Below, piece after piece: positions 36,180 through 47,575 of a stretch of DNA of 64,000 bases. The stretch comes from Saposhnikovia divaricata (lineage: Eukaryota; Streptophyta; Magnoliopsida; Apiales; Apiaceae). The notes below the pieces were generated by a model. It was not told the DNA's origin, ran no database searches, and was given only the letters and a program-made list of their open reading frames with translations. Every line of letters begins with the position of its first letter. Position 1 is the stretch's first letter. Location of the stretch: contig CM071595.1 of the NCBI GenBank assembly GCA_036435485.1, positions 100,928,580 to 100,992,579 of the forward strand, read 5' to 3'. A program made the translations under genes and the position numbers.

Positions 36180-36800
36180 GGATTGAGCATTTTCGACCAG
36201 GAATTCGGCCAGGAATTCGACCAGAATTCTGGTCGAAATAAGGCCTTCTTTAGTTTCCTGATCGAAGAGATTTTCGACCAGGATTCTTGGTCGTTTCGAC
36301 CAGAATCTTGGTCGAAATAAGCGTCCAATTTTGTTTTGGTCGTAGGGATTTTCGACCAGGATTCCTGGTCGTTTCGACCAGGATCTTGGTCGAAATAAGG
36401 GCCTCAGAATGGCTTTGGTCGAAGGGTTTTTTGACCAGGATTCTTGGTCGTTTCGACCAGGATTCTGGTCGAAATAAGGGCGTTTCCAATGCTTTGGTCG
36501 AAGGGTTTTTCGACCAGGATTCTTGGTCGTTTCAACCAGGATTCTGGTCGAAATAAGGGCGTTTCCAACGCTTTGGTCGAAGGGTTTTTCGACCAGGATT
36601 CTTGGTCGTTTCGACCAGAATTCTGGTCGAAATAAGGGCGTTTCCAACGCTTTGGTCGAAGGGTTTTTCGACCAGGATTCTTGGTCGTTTCAACCAGGAT
36701 TCTGGTCGAAATAAGGGCGTTTCCAACGCTTTGGTCGAAGGGTTTTTCGACCAGGATTGTTGGTCGTTTCGACCAGGATTCTGGTTGAAATAAGGGCCAC
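36180..36800. repeat. 79-bp palindrome-bearing tandem array upstream of the antisense promoter
   Basis: About seven units spaced 79 bp apart (phrases near 36364, 36443, 36522, 36601, 36680 and 36759). Each unit holds two inverted-repeat cores of the type GACCAGGATTCTTGGTC and GACCAGGATTCTGGTC, plus 'gctttggtcgaaggg'. At 36609-36632 one core is a perfect 24-bp palindrome centred on GAATTC. The array ends about 350 bp before the antisense TATA box. Frames open across it on both strands are repeat artefacts. Confidence 0.9.
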
Positions 36801-37153
36801 TTTGGCTTTGGGCCTATTCTTATTGGGCTTCATAGGTTTATTGCGTATTTTATAAAAATACCTTTTTTCTTTTCAGAATGGGCTTGACCTCATGGCTGTT
36901 ATTGGGCCTATCCAGGCTATTCTTAATTCAAATCCAAATTTAGGATCTTTTGTCTACGATATTTTTCAAAAATATCTATGATTTTTCAAAATATCTATGA
37001 TATTTTTCCAAGATATTTTTCTAAGAATGTCCTAGAATTGGGCCTTAATTTGGGCCGGTTTCATGGGCTTTTACTAGGTCAACTTTCGGAATTTTGACCT
37101 GTCACCGTAGGTTTTCTGACCGTTTGGAGGAATTTTAACCGGCTGAAAAGTTG

Positions 37154-37160
37154 TATATAA
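37154..37160 (+). promoter_or_regulatory. TATA box of the antisense gene
   Basis: TATATAA, about 270 bases before the ATG at 37424, followed by a CT-rich leader ('ctttctcattctcacttctactc'). It is on the strand opposite to gag-pol. It marks an internal promoter for the antisense gene. Confidence 0.65.
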
Positions 37161-37423
37161 GAGTGAGAGTGGAGAGTTCACTTTCTCATTCTCACTTCTA
37201 CTCAAACACTTCACTAGAAATTCTCTCTATAGTTCTCTTTATTTTAAGGCGATTTCCGGCGAGAGTTTTTTGGCGAAGCTCCTCCCCCTCACGGTGGTTT
37301 CTGGGTTTTTCCTCGAAGATTTCTTCAAACCTTAATACTTTCTGGGTTTTCTTTGAAGATTTCTTCAAATCTTCATATTTTCTGGGTTTTAGCGGAGCTT
37401 CAAACCTTTTTCCAGGAGCATCA

Positions 37424-39330
37424 ATGGAGGACAAAGCTAAGTCCCGTCTTGCAAAAATGAATTCTGCCTCCTCCAAAGGTACAATCACCATTCGCTCTTC
37501 TTACACATCTCTAGTAGACATTTTAATCAACGTGGAGACGATTACCCTTCTTTGTCTGAATTAGATGCGTATGATTGCTGTAGCTCATATCATGATGTTG
37601 GGGAAATCACTAGATATAACAAACTTTTTAAGATCAAGTCACCTTATAAACTTGTCCCAGCTGAGCCAGGTGACAGACCTTGTCACTGGAAACCCAATTC
37701 TTTATGTGTTTATAGGGAGAGTTTAGTAGCTGGTCTTCGCTTTCCATTTCATGAATTCATTCCTAGACTTTAGCTGATGTTCAAATTAGTCCGTGTCAAC
37801 TCCCGCCAAATGCGTGGAGAATCATATTATGTTTCATGGTTTTGTGTCTCAGACAACAACTCCCTTTATCTGTTGCTCTTTTTCGCAAAATTTTTCAATT
37901 TTACAATAGTCCTGCCACGAACCCTGGCTGGGTATATGTTAAACTCCGTCCTAGAGTTCCCCCACTTTTTAATGGCAAGTCAATCCCTGATAATAATACG
38001 GGCTGGAAAAATGAGTTTGCATACTTAGAGTGGGACGGAGGTGATTGGGGCACTCTCTTTAGACAGACATTTTCGAGAGTTTCAGACGGAAGCGCTAAGG
38101 GAATCGTCCTTAGTACCGAGGAACAGGCCGCTTATAATACTCTGACCCAGGCAGATGGTAGTTCTATTACGTGCCTAAGCCTTTTAAATGAGGAATCTCT
38201 AAGGGGAGTAGGCCTTTCCAGAGTTTCTGAACGGGGTAATTTTCTTACTAATCTTTGCCATTTACTTTTTTACTGAATTTATTCCAACTCGTTTTTGGTT
38301 ATTCTTGCAGTTGCGAAGTTGATTGTGGAGGCTGCGCCCTCTCCTGATGAAGAGACTTCCAGGATGGCTCGAGCTAAGAGGGCTGCTGACCCTCGAGGGA
38401 AGAATACAGAGCCTCCTTTTCTACGCCCTCACAAGGTCCAGAAAGGAGACCTGAGGTATGGCGACATAGCTGGGTTGGAGGGGAGCTCCCAGGTTAACGT
38501 CCAGTCGACAGTTTTTAGGCCTCCCTGGGGCTTCAGAAAACAGGATTCTGTGGTAGGCTCTACCAAGCATTCCATGGATTGGTCTTTGAACTCAATCACC
38601 ACTCCTGACTATAAGGACATGGTCCTTAATGGAGGCATTGGAGAGTCAGAGGCGCTTGGTGCTCAGGCTATTGCGGTGGTGAGTCTCGAACTTTATCTCT
38701 TCAATACCTTAACGGCTTAGATTCATTATTTGATTTTAATGCTAACCTTTCGTGCAGGCTAACGTCCATTTCCAAAGCTTGGTTCATAAAGCCAAATCTT
38801 GGAAGGAGAAGGCCAAAGGTTTTGAGTCTGAGTCTCAGAAGAAGACTCTCCACATTAACCGACTGGAAGAGCAGCTAAAGAAGAAGGATGAAGAGATGGT
38901 TGGGATGCATGCGGAGCTAGTTGCTCTGAAGGATGACAAGGAGAAGCATATTGATGACTATCTGGACTCGGATGAGTACAAGACTCTCATGGATCAGCAT
39001 GATGAGATGCTCTTTCCAAGCCAGTTTACTGATGGGTGGACCAAAGCCCTTGAAGCAGTTCTGAGGCAGCATCCAGGGTTATTCTTGCCTTCTGCTTTTC
39101 CTAGCCCTCACCTTCCCAGTGCCTTGATACATGAGCCTGGTTCCAGTGAAGAGCTATTTGGGGAGGATGATGCTTTGGTCAAGGAGCATGCTACCGCCAC
39201 CACTTCAGCCTTGGATCCCGAGCCTCCTCTAGCTCAGCCTGGTGCTGCTAACTCTGCTGATGATGGGTCTACTACTGAGACTAGCTCTGAGGATGCTACT
39301 CCTGCTAAGGAGGCCCCTAAGGCCCCTTAA
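37424..39330 (+). pseudogene. Antisense ORF of the Tat element (Transposase_28-type, spliced), frameshifted
   Basis: This gene runs opposite to gag-pol, between integrase and the 3' LTR. ATG is at 37424. Exon 1 ends at 38235, intron 1 is 38236-38310, exon 2 is 38311-38678, intron 2 is 38679-38757, and exon 3 is 38758-39330; both introns are GT-AG. Exon 1 carries the GDRPCHWKP, AGLRFPFHEFIPRL, LCLRQQLPLS and EWDGGDWGTLF blocks of the 'putative gypsy type transposon' family (PF04195), known on the antisense strand of plant gypsy elements. Exon 3 encodes a long charged coiled coil followed by an acidic, Ser/Thr/Pro-rich tail. Two 1-bp shifts in exon 1, near 37510 and near 37768, break the frame. 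The protein's role is unknown; proposed roles in the literature are speculative. Confidence 0.85.
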
Positions 39331-39751
39331 GCTTTATTTATTTATCTTTTGTTTTTCTGAACTCTGGGTTTCCACCATTTGACTTGATAGCCTTCGGGCC
39401 TTTGTTTGTCTAACTTTTAACTTAACTATTTATGCAGTTAGTTTCTGTTCATTTTTCTTGTTTTTGCTCATAGTTCGTTAAACTTTTAGAATTTTCGAGT
39501 ACTTGGCCTCCTGGCTGGTACTAAACTCACAAGTTGGTTCAACATTCGTCTTTCGTTTGTATTAACAAGGAAGAATAACTAATAGAGAAAACAGAATAAA
39601 TTCCATTATGCTGTCAAAGGACATCAATAAGATGGGTTCAACCCTTACATAGATACTCTATCTCCTACTGGGAGCAACATGCTCTATAATGGTTTCATTC
39701 GAACCTTATTTCTAATAAATAGATAAAAGTACAAGCCTTTGTCAAAAGAAC
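39331..39751. other. Convergent spacer between antisense gene and integrase
   Basis: Holds the 3' ends of both genes of the Tat element, which converge here. Nothing else recognised. Confidence 0.6.
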
Positions 39752-40714
39752 TTAAACATAATAAACTTTGAGGTTCACAACATGCCAAGTTCGGGGCACC
39801 TCAACCCCATCCAAGGTTTCTAACTTGTAGGATCCTCGTCCTAACACCTTTCTGACTAGATACGGTCCTTCCCAGTTTGGTGCTAACTTTCCTTTTTGGC
39901 CAACTCCTGAGGCTTCAATCTTCCTCAGAACCATGTCGCCTTGTCGAAAGAATCTTTCCTTAACTCTCTGGTTGTAATGAAAAGAGGCTCTCTTCTGATA
40001 TTCAGCATTCCTAGCATTAGCTTCATCTCTAACCTCGTCAATTAAGTCAAGGGCAAGTCTCATCCCTTCTTCATTAGTTTCTGGCTCATATGCCTCGACT
40101 CGAGGTGATGCTTGCATGATCTCCAAAGGCACAACTGCCTCAGCTCCATAAGCCAGCAAAAATGGGGTTGCTCCAGTTGTTACCTTACAAGTGGTACGAT
40201 ATGCCCAAAGTATGGGCAGCAATTCATCTACCCAGGTGTTCCTAGAGCGTTCGACCCTCTTCTTCAGTCCATCAAGGATAATTCGATTAGCTACCTCAGC
40301 TTGCCCATTGGCTTGTGGATGTGCCACTGAGGTAAAACGGAGCTCAATCGCATTCTCTTCACAATACTTCTTAAACTCTTCATTATTGAACTGTGTCCCA
40401 TTGTCTGTCACAAGGATTCGTGGGATTCCGTATCTGCAAATGATGTTCTCCCAAAAGAACTGGGAAACTTGCTTGGTGGTTATCTTGGCCAGAGGTTTAG
40501 CCTCAATCCACTTAGTGAAGTAATCAATGGCCATTATCAGGAATTTCCTTTGTGCTGAAGCCATGGGAAAGGGTCCAAGTATATCCATCCCCCACATCGC
40601 AAATGGAATGGGAGAGTTAATCGAAGTCAACATCTCAGGCGGTTGCCTCACAATTGGGGCATGCTTCTGGCATCTCTCACATCTCTTGACATAGTTTTGT
40701 GCATCAGCCAACAT
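39752..40714 (-). pseudogene. Tat element integrase
   Basis: Open frame of 320 codons. It begins inside the zinc-binding domain (CERCQKHAP gives its CC pair; the HH part lies upstream of the frameshift). The DDE core shows WGMDILGPF, VTDNGTQF and NGQAEVANR. The C-terminal part (RVKERFFRQGDMVLRK ... PNWEGPYLV) is the usual GPY/F-type tail; no chromodomain follows, as expected for Tat. A 1-bp shift in a run of five G near 40770 separates it from the RT frame. Confidence 0.9.
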
Positions 40715-40752
40715 CTCCGGCCAATAGAACCCTAAACGAATTATCTTATGAG

Positions 40753-42645
40753 CTAGGGCTCTGCCCCCAAGTGTTGCCCACAGATCCCTTCATGAACTTC
40801 CTCCAATGCTTCCCTTGCCTCTTGGGGCCTTAGACACTTCAAGTACGGGATGACAAACGACCTTTTGTACAGAATACCCTCAATCAAAGTATATCTCAAC
40901 GCTCTTACTGAAAGTTTTCGTGCCTCCATGGCATTGTCTGGGAGCCACCCGGTCTCAAGGTGTGCCTTAATAGGATCTATCCAAGAGCCTCCTATATCAA
41001 TTGGTGCCACTAACTTTGCGTTAACGGCCGGGGCCTTCAAGACCTGAAAGTAGACACTCCCAGCATAATTTTCTATCTCAGAAGAGGCAAACTTAGACAG
41101 GGCATCGGCCTTAATGTTTTCTTCTCTCGGGATGTGTTCAACATAGCACTCCTCAAACTGAGACATAACAGCCTTTACCACTCTCAGGTATTTCGCCATT
41201 GTCTCATCCTTAGCCTCGAATTCACCATTTACTTGGGATACCACAAGCCGTGAATCTCCACAAACTTTGAGATTTTTAACCCTCATGATGCTAGTTAAAC
41301 CCAAACCAGCTATTAATGCCTCATACTCCGCCTCATTATTGGTAGTAGGAAAATCCAATTTTAAAGCGTACTCAACTGTGAACCCGTCAGGGCTTTGCAA
41401 AACCAAACCTGCACCACTAGATTTTGCTTTTGATGCTCCATCAAAATAGAGCACCCAATATTCCTTCAGATCAGGTGTAAGTTCCTCTTCTTTTTTCTCT
41501 TGCCCAGGGGTAGTCATTATCTCTTGCCCCCCGACTTCTTGGTTGTTAATAGTGCATTCAACCACGAAGTCAGCCAATGCCTGAGCCTTGATGGCTGTCC
41601 GAGGCTTGTACGTGATATCGAATTCTCCTAACTCAATCGCCCATTTGATTAGCCTTCCACTGGCCTTAGGGTTATGCAATATGTTCCTCAACTGCTGGTT
41701 CGTCAGAACTTGAATCTTATGTGCCTGGAAGTAAGGCCGCAATTTCCTTGAGGCAGTTACTAATGCCAAAGCAAACTTTTCTATGGGTGAGTAATTCAAC
41801 TCAGCCCCATACAATACTTTGCTCGCATAGTAGATAGGTTTCTGGACTTTCTCCTCTTCCCGAATAAGGACAGCACTCAAGGCTTGTTCAGATACCGCCA
41901 GGTATAGACAAAGAGTCTCCCCAGGACTTGGTTTGGTCAACAACGGGGCTTCAACCATGTACTTCTTCAGTTGTTCAAAGGCCTCTTGGCTCTCAGGTGT
42001 CCATTCAAAAATTTTCACCTTCTTCAATGCTTGAAAGAAAGGCAAGCATTTGTCACCAGACTTGGAGATGAATCTTCCTAAAGCTGCTACCCGGCCTGTC
42101 AACTTCTGCACATCTCTTATAGAGCGTGGGGGTTCCATGTCTAAGATCGTCTTGATCTTGTCGGGGTTGGCCTCTATGCCTCTCTTAGAAACCATCAGAC
42201 CCAAAAATTTGCCTGATCCAACGCCAAAGGCACACTTGGTTGGATTCAACATCATTTTGTGGTGCCTCAGCACTTCAAATGCCTCTCTGAGGTGTTTAAT
42301 GTGGTCCGCTTTGACCAAACTTTTAACCAGCATATCATCGACATAGACCTCCATGGTCTTTCCAATCAGATGGGCGAATATCTTATTCACCAATCGTTGG
42401 TAAGTAGCTCCTGCATTCTTTAGACCAAACGCCATAACAAGATAGCAGAAAACACCAAAGTCAGTTATGAAAGATACCTTTGGGATGTCATCCTTGTGTA
42501 TCTTAATCTGATTATAGCCGCTGAATCCATCCATGAAGCTCAACATCTCATGTCCAGCTGTAGCATCTATCAACATATCTATTCTTGGCAGGGGGAAACA
42601 ATCCTTTGGACACGCATCATTCAGGTCAGTGAAGTCTATACACAT
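40753..42645 (-). pseudogene. Tat element reverse transcriptase plus two RNase H domains
   Basis: Open frame of 630 codons. It starts at FTDLNDACPKD, has the RT catalytic YVDDM, then the gypsy RNase H (YYASKVLYGAE ... LTNQQLRNIL; the Asn is where relatives usually have Asp), then a second RNase H of archaeal type (YFDGASKAKSSGAG ... NNEAEYEALIAGL ... GDSRLVVSQV ... ADALSKFAS). The second RNase H is the diagnostic feature of Tat. It ends with the start of the integrase zinc domain. It is in frame with the upstream piece but separated by one TGA. Confidence 0.92.
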
Positions 42646-42648
42646 CCT

Positions 42649-44508
42649 TCACTTCCCATTCGCTTTCTTGACCATCACAGGGTTTGCTAACCATTCGGGA
42701 AACTGAATTTCTTCAATAAAACCAGCCTCCAAGAGCTTATCCACTTCTTGCTTAATGGCCTCTTGCCTTTCTGGAGCAAAATTCCTCTTCTTCTGCTGTA
42801 TTATCTTCCAATTAGGGTCGACATTCAATCTATGAGTTATGAGTTGGGGATCAATCCCTGGCATATCAGCTGCTGTCCAAGCGAAAACGTCACTATTCTT
42901 TTGTAAGAACTCTATCAACTTGCCCTTCAGGGGTTCTTTCAAAGAGGCTCCTATATAAGTTACCTTCTCATGATCGCATAGCTCCAGAGGGATAGGTATT
43001 AAATCCTCTGCTGGCTTTCCTCTGTGTTCATCATCACCACGGACATCCATGTCTTCAATCGGGAGTACCTGCCCCCCGGTTCCATCAGCTATCAAAGCAG
43101 CCACATAGCAACTCCTGGCCATTTTCTGATCTCCTTTCTGTTCCCCAACACCATTCCTGGTTGGAAATTTGACCTTCATGTGATAGGTAGAGGCAACAGC
43201 CTTGAATGCATGGAGTCCGGTCCTCCCTAGGATTGCATGGTACGTCGAGGCAGCTTTAATTACTAGAAAGTTCAACATTTGGGTGGCTTCCTTAGGTTCT
43301 TGCCCTATCGTCATGGGCAGCTGAATGGTCCCTTCAACCTTGGACTCAACTCCATTAAATCCGTAGATAGGCATGTTAGTCGGGGTTAGTTGAGAGTCAG
43401 CATACCCCATCTTCACAAAAGCGTCATGAAACAAGATATCGACAGAAGCTCCATTGTCTATCAGGACCCGCTTCACTTCTGAGTTTCCAATTACAAGAGT
43501 TATGACCAACGGGTCGTCATGGGGGAATTTCACCCCTTCAAGGTCTGAATCATCAAAACCAATCACTGTCTCAGTCTTAGCACACTTCGGGGCCTCTCCT
43601 ATGATGTGCATCACTTCTCTGGCATAGGCCTTTCGAGAGTTTCGGGTAGTGCCGGCCGCTGTTGGTCCTCCCCAAATCATATTGATTACTGGCCCTCGAG
43701 GCTGTGGGTTACGATCACGATCGTTATCCCTCCTATCATTGTCTCTTCTATCATAATCTCTTTTCTGGGCTCCATGATCTTCACCCTTGGTGAACTTGTT
43801 TAACTTTCCCTTCCGGATTAAAAATTCAATTTCATCCTTTAACTGTCTGCAGTCATCTGTGTCATGTCCCACATCCCTATGGAACCTACAATACAGATCT
43901 TTGTTTCTCTTTTCGGGGTCACCCCTGAGTGGTTTAGGACAGCGAAAGTCCTTATCCTTCTCAATATCTAACAAAATTTGACTCCTAGGAGCGTTCAGCC
44001 TTGCGTAATCAGAAAACCTCGGCCCAAAACCCTTCTTGGGTGATGACTCGGAGTCCTTGCCAGCCCGGGGATATTTGTCCCTAGCGTCGTACTCTTGCTC
44101 TGGCTTTCGTTTCTTTGAATCATTAGAACCCTTGCCATTGCCTCCTGTGGTTTCCTTCTTCATGCTGTCCTCAGCCTTGATATATTTATCGGCCCTCCTC
44201 TGGAGCTCGGCCATGTTCTCAGGAGGGTGTTTTGCCAAGGACCTTTTAAAGAAGAGGTCAGTGGTTCCGTGTTCCAGGGCTACCATGGCCACGTTATTTT
44301 CCAGATCGGTGATATTCAACGTCTCTTTGGTGAATCGCTTGAGATAATCCCTTAAGTTCTCATTCTTTCCCTGCACCACATACATAAGGGATGCAGAACT
44401 TTTCTCATGAATTCTCCCACTGATGAACTGGCTGATAAAGGCAGCGCTCAACTCCTTAAAAGAGCCAATCGAGTTTGCAGGTAGACGGCTATACCATCTT
44501 TGAGCCAT
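42649..44508 (-). pseudogene. Tat element gag core, zinc knuckle-like motif, protease and RT start
   Basis: Open frame of 619 codons. It has the Retrotrans_gag core (RWYSRLPANSIGSFKEL ... LRDYLKRF), a CRFHRDVGHDTDDC motif in place of a classical CCHC knuckle, and the aspartic protease site VLIDNGASVDILF (Asn-Gly in place of the usual Thr-Gly after Asp). It ends inside the RT N-terminus at a TGA (42651-42649) that falls on a conserved Trp position; the next codons continue the RT in the same frame. Confidence 0.9.
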
Positions 44509-44520
44509 GCCTGAGAGAGT

Positions 44521-45465
44521 TTAAGGGAACGCCCTACACTTTAAGGCATCACTAGCAGGCTGCAGCAGCAGTGCGTTTGAGAATGTCCTGACATGGTTTG
44601 CGGGATCGCCCGTTCCATCATAGGCCTTAATAGTTGGCATCTTAAATTTTCTTGAGATGTGGGCATTCATCACCTCCTCAGTAAACGGAGGCGTGGGATC
44701 ATCAGGGTCCCCAAGTGGCATCAGATCTTTGGGGTTGCTTCTGGGGGTCTCCACCCTTGTTGATTTTTCGGTTCGGGTATCAGCCCTCCTTTGCCTTCTT
44801 GAAGGCCTCTCCAAATTTATGATGGGGATCCTCTCTACAGTTGGAGGAGGCTGAGTTTGATTCAACCTATCTTGTTCTCTTGCAATATCATCCTTCAATT
44901 TTAAGATCTCTGCCTCATAAGCCTTGATTTTCTCAGCAGTTGTCAAGGGGAGTCCATCATGGATTCTTCGTGTTCTTCTTAGAGGTTCCTTGCTAGCACG
45001 CCGCCTCCTTGGGGCTTCATCTCGATCATCATCCTCAGATGAAGATGAATCATCAGTATAGGGGCCAGAGTAGTCATCATATTCTCGATCCCGGATCTGT
45101 AAGGCGTGTCCGATTGGTCCAGGTTCCCTTCGTCGAGGGGGGTAGTTAGGCAGCCCATACATAGGGTTGGTGTTCAAAGGGAGATCCGTAGTATGGATCT
45201 GTACCCCCGTGCGATCAACGTTACCAAGAGGAGAAACCACCATCTGGAGAGGGTTAGTTTCTTGGCTTTGATGGACAATCACCGAGTGGGTCCCCTCTAC
45301 ATGGGGTGTCGTCCCTGGGGGCTGAATGGGCAGAGGTTGAATGACCGCCCCTGTTGATGGGAGTATTTGTCCTTCCTCAGTGACGATGAGCGGATCTGAA
45401 GTGGCTGGTGAAGCAGAGTTAAGGGGCACGGCCTCGGTTGATGTTGTTCTTCGTGTTTGAACCAT
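44521..45465 (-). pseudogene. Tat element gag, N-terminal part
   Basis: Open frame of 314 codons from ATG 45465, which lies about 15 bases inside the primer site. The N-terminal 200 residues are low-complexity and charged (DDSSSSEDDDRDEAPRRRR), followed by the conserved KMPTIKAYDGTGDP block just before the gag core. It stops at TAA 44523-44521 in the same frame as the next piece, four codons before it; relatives read through this point. Confidence 0.88.
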
Positions 45466-45480
45466 GGTTGATGTTCTCGT

Positions 45481-45496
45481 CCCACAGACGGCGCCA
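45481..45496 (-). promoter_or_regulatory. Primer-binding site of the Tat element
   Basis: On the minus strand TGGCGCCGTCTGTGGG starts two bases inside the 5' LTR. TGGCGCC sites are usual in plant gypsy elements; the matching tRNA was not determined. Confidence 0.8.
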
Positions 45497-45498
45497 AA

Positions 45499-46013
45499 TG
45501 TTGTGGAATAAAAACTAGGCTACTAGTATTGCGGCTAGGGTTTATGTATTTAATGCAAAGGTGTGTGAGCTTCGTGCTTTAATGGCTGCTCTTGTGCTCG
45601 TGGCTGACTCTGCCTTCACAAGATGCCTACGTACTTTGATGAATATCAAAGATCAAGCTAAAAAACGTAGTTCTGAGATGAGGGGTCTGGCCCTTTATAT
45701 AGGCTGAGAAGCCTTAGAATTATGGTAGGAGTCAGAGACTTGGTGGACAAGTCTTCAAGGAAGGTTCTAGATCTATTCCTTATAGGAATCAGTTTCCATA
45801 TTGAATTGGATGCCTTGGTGGCTAAGTCTGAAGGGGATATTATCCTTATCCAACTCTTACTTGCTGAGTTGTTTATTACCCTTAATATTAATTACGAAAT
45901 TAATATTATAAATAGGGTTTGGGCCCATCTGGTGGGCCCCACGTTTGGACCATTCCGGGTCTAATTAATACCACATTAAATGTGTCTTTAAGGCTTACTT
46001 TTAGCTCATATCA
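45499..46013 (-). repeat. 5' LTR of the Tat element
   Basis: 515 bp, differing from the 3' LTR by four C/T transitions and one inserted T near 45965. Its TATA box is at plus 45693-45702. Confidence 0.95.
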
Positions 46014-46018
46014 CACAG

Positions 46019-46991
46019 AACCTTCCCTGTATGTTTATTCTTGTGATAAGTAGAAAATGAAAACAATTTAGCAAGAAAATAAATAAAATGAAAACATAAA
46101 AATAAATTGCTAACTGGTCAGCCCAATTCAATACTCATTTTGTATTGACTTTGCTTTGGAACTCAATTTGTTTTGGAACTCATGGTTTTGTGAGAAAGTG
46201 TTAATTTGACTCGTGTTTACGGAACAGTAATAACCATATTCACACGTACAAGTCAATAGTATTGACTTTGCTTACTATTCCCAATTGTTCAAGTTTCACT
46301 ATATATAAACATGAAAATGTTTACACATGTAAAATAAATTAATAATTGCAATTAAAAATGTGAAAATATATAATTTCATTATATTTTAATTTTTTTTCGT
46401 AATTTTTTTGAAAAGAAACCAATTTTATTGAAAATAGTCTCATTTAGAAAGCTGAAAACATGATTTACCAAATGATCTTATTCATTCTATAATTAGATTA
46501 TTAATCATTCAGAAAATATTAATCAATCAAAAATAATGATCCAGATTTAATAAATGACCCCAGTGATCAATTTATAGAATCCAAAGGTCTTTATACCCAG
46601 TATACTTTCTAACCTGGCAACTAAGTAACGACTTTTTCCTTCGTTTCACATTCTTCTCCTTTCTCCCCAATCGATTGATACCTCGATGGAAGGAATCAAT
46701 CGGCATGGGAACAGTAGAAGCTACCTACTGTGAGAGTATGGGGACTCAGCTTGGAGCTATGAGTCTGCTATTAGCGGAATCGGCAATAATCAAATAGAAC
46801 GTGAGTTCCTTGGAAAGGTATGTCTCTAGATTCGAACCTTTGCTTTGTCGTCAATGTTCGATTTTTATGATGACTAAATTATTGACAAAATTTCTATATT
46901 TCATCTTTTATGTAATTATAAATATTTTTGAAAAGACGATGTGAACATGAAATTATGAAAATTTTAAATGATAATATTTGTATTAGTCTTA
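46019..46991. other. Intergenic DNA with one exon-like piece
   Basis: AT-rich DNA with no gene except the exon-like piece at 46686-46817. Confidence 0.45.
46686..46817 (+). pseudogene. Exon-like fragment with an in-frame stop
   Basis: From ATG 46686 a 44-codon frame ends exactly at a good donor (GGAAAG|GTATGT). The composition is protein-like (EYGDSAWSYESAISGIGNNQ, then IEREFLGK). Codon 16 is TGA (46731-46733). It could be the first exon of a dead gene or a captured fragment. The family is not recognised and no second exon was found. Confidence 0.3.
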
Positions 46992-47575
46992 CTAGCTTAT
47001 AGCCCGTGCAAAGCACGGGTTATTTTTATTTTTTTTAAATTTGTTTATAGTTTAGTATATATAATATTTTAAACATTATTTTTAGTTTAGTATTAAATCT
47101 AAATTAATATGTTGTTGGTGAAAATCGAACCTTCAACTTTTCTATATAACATAATCTAGTATTAATTTTATACTAAAATGTTGTTGGCGGGATTCCACTT
47201 GGACAAACAATCAATAGATGAGAGAGAAGAACCACTATTTTACCAATAAAATATTAAGTTGAGAGCTACTAGTTGCTCCTAAAATAGAGGAGAGAGAAGA
47301 AGCTCTTAACTTTTTAAAGAGCCTCTAAGAGTCTCTTGGAGCTTGATTTTTATTCTCTCTCCTCATTTTTTTAGTTAAGAGCTACAATAGAGAGCCTCTT
47401 GGAGATGCTCTTAGACCTTCAACTTTTTGTATTGTTGTATCTAACGGTCATGATCTATTTGAATTGAAGATCTAACGGTTGTAAATGATGATAACCAAAA
47501 ATAATGGAATAACAAAAAATAAGGGGTAACCAACTACAAATTATACCCCTTTCGCTTATTATAATATAGTATAGA
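46992..47575 (-). mobile_element. Complete short Helitron
   Basis: On the minus strand the 5' end is TCTATACTATATTATAATAA (from 47575) and the 3' end is a strong hairpin (AACCCGTGC-TTT-GCACGGGCT) five bases before CTAG (46995-46992). It lies between A (46991) and T (47576), the exact Helitron target. 584 bp with no genes. The interior near 47270-47410 holds an 'agagcctct/agaggctct' inverted repeat, perhaps a nested MITE. Confidence 0.85.

Larger units (their letters stand above)
35332..46013 (-). mobile_element. Complete Tat-lineage Ty3/gypsy retrotransposon, 10.7 kb
   Basis: LTRs of 514 and 515 bp (TG...CA) are flanked by the perfect five-base duplication CACAG (35327-35331 and 46014-46018). 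Read on the minus strand the order is 5' LTR, primer site, gag, protease, RT, RNase H, a second archaeal-type RNase H, integrase, then an opposite-strand gene, a repeat array, the polypurine tract and the 3' LTR. The double RNase H and the antisense ORF are hallmarks of the Tat/Retand group. The gag-pol frame carries two nonsense codons and one frameshift, so this copy is not autonomous. The LTRs differ by four C/T transitions and one 1-bp indel, so the insertion is young. Confidence 0.95.

Noticed and set aside
36090..36793. Several ORFs of 60-185 codons across the 79-bp repeats
   Set aside because: They follow the repeat period on both strands and have no domain.
39752..45465. Plus-strand ORFs opposite gag-pol as further antisense genes
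   Set aside because: They are short, lack start context and splice sites, and follow the codon pattern of the minus-strand frame; only 37424-39330 has independent gene structure.
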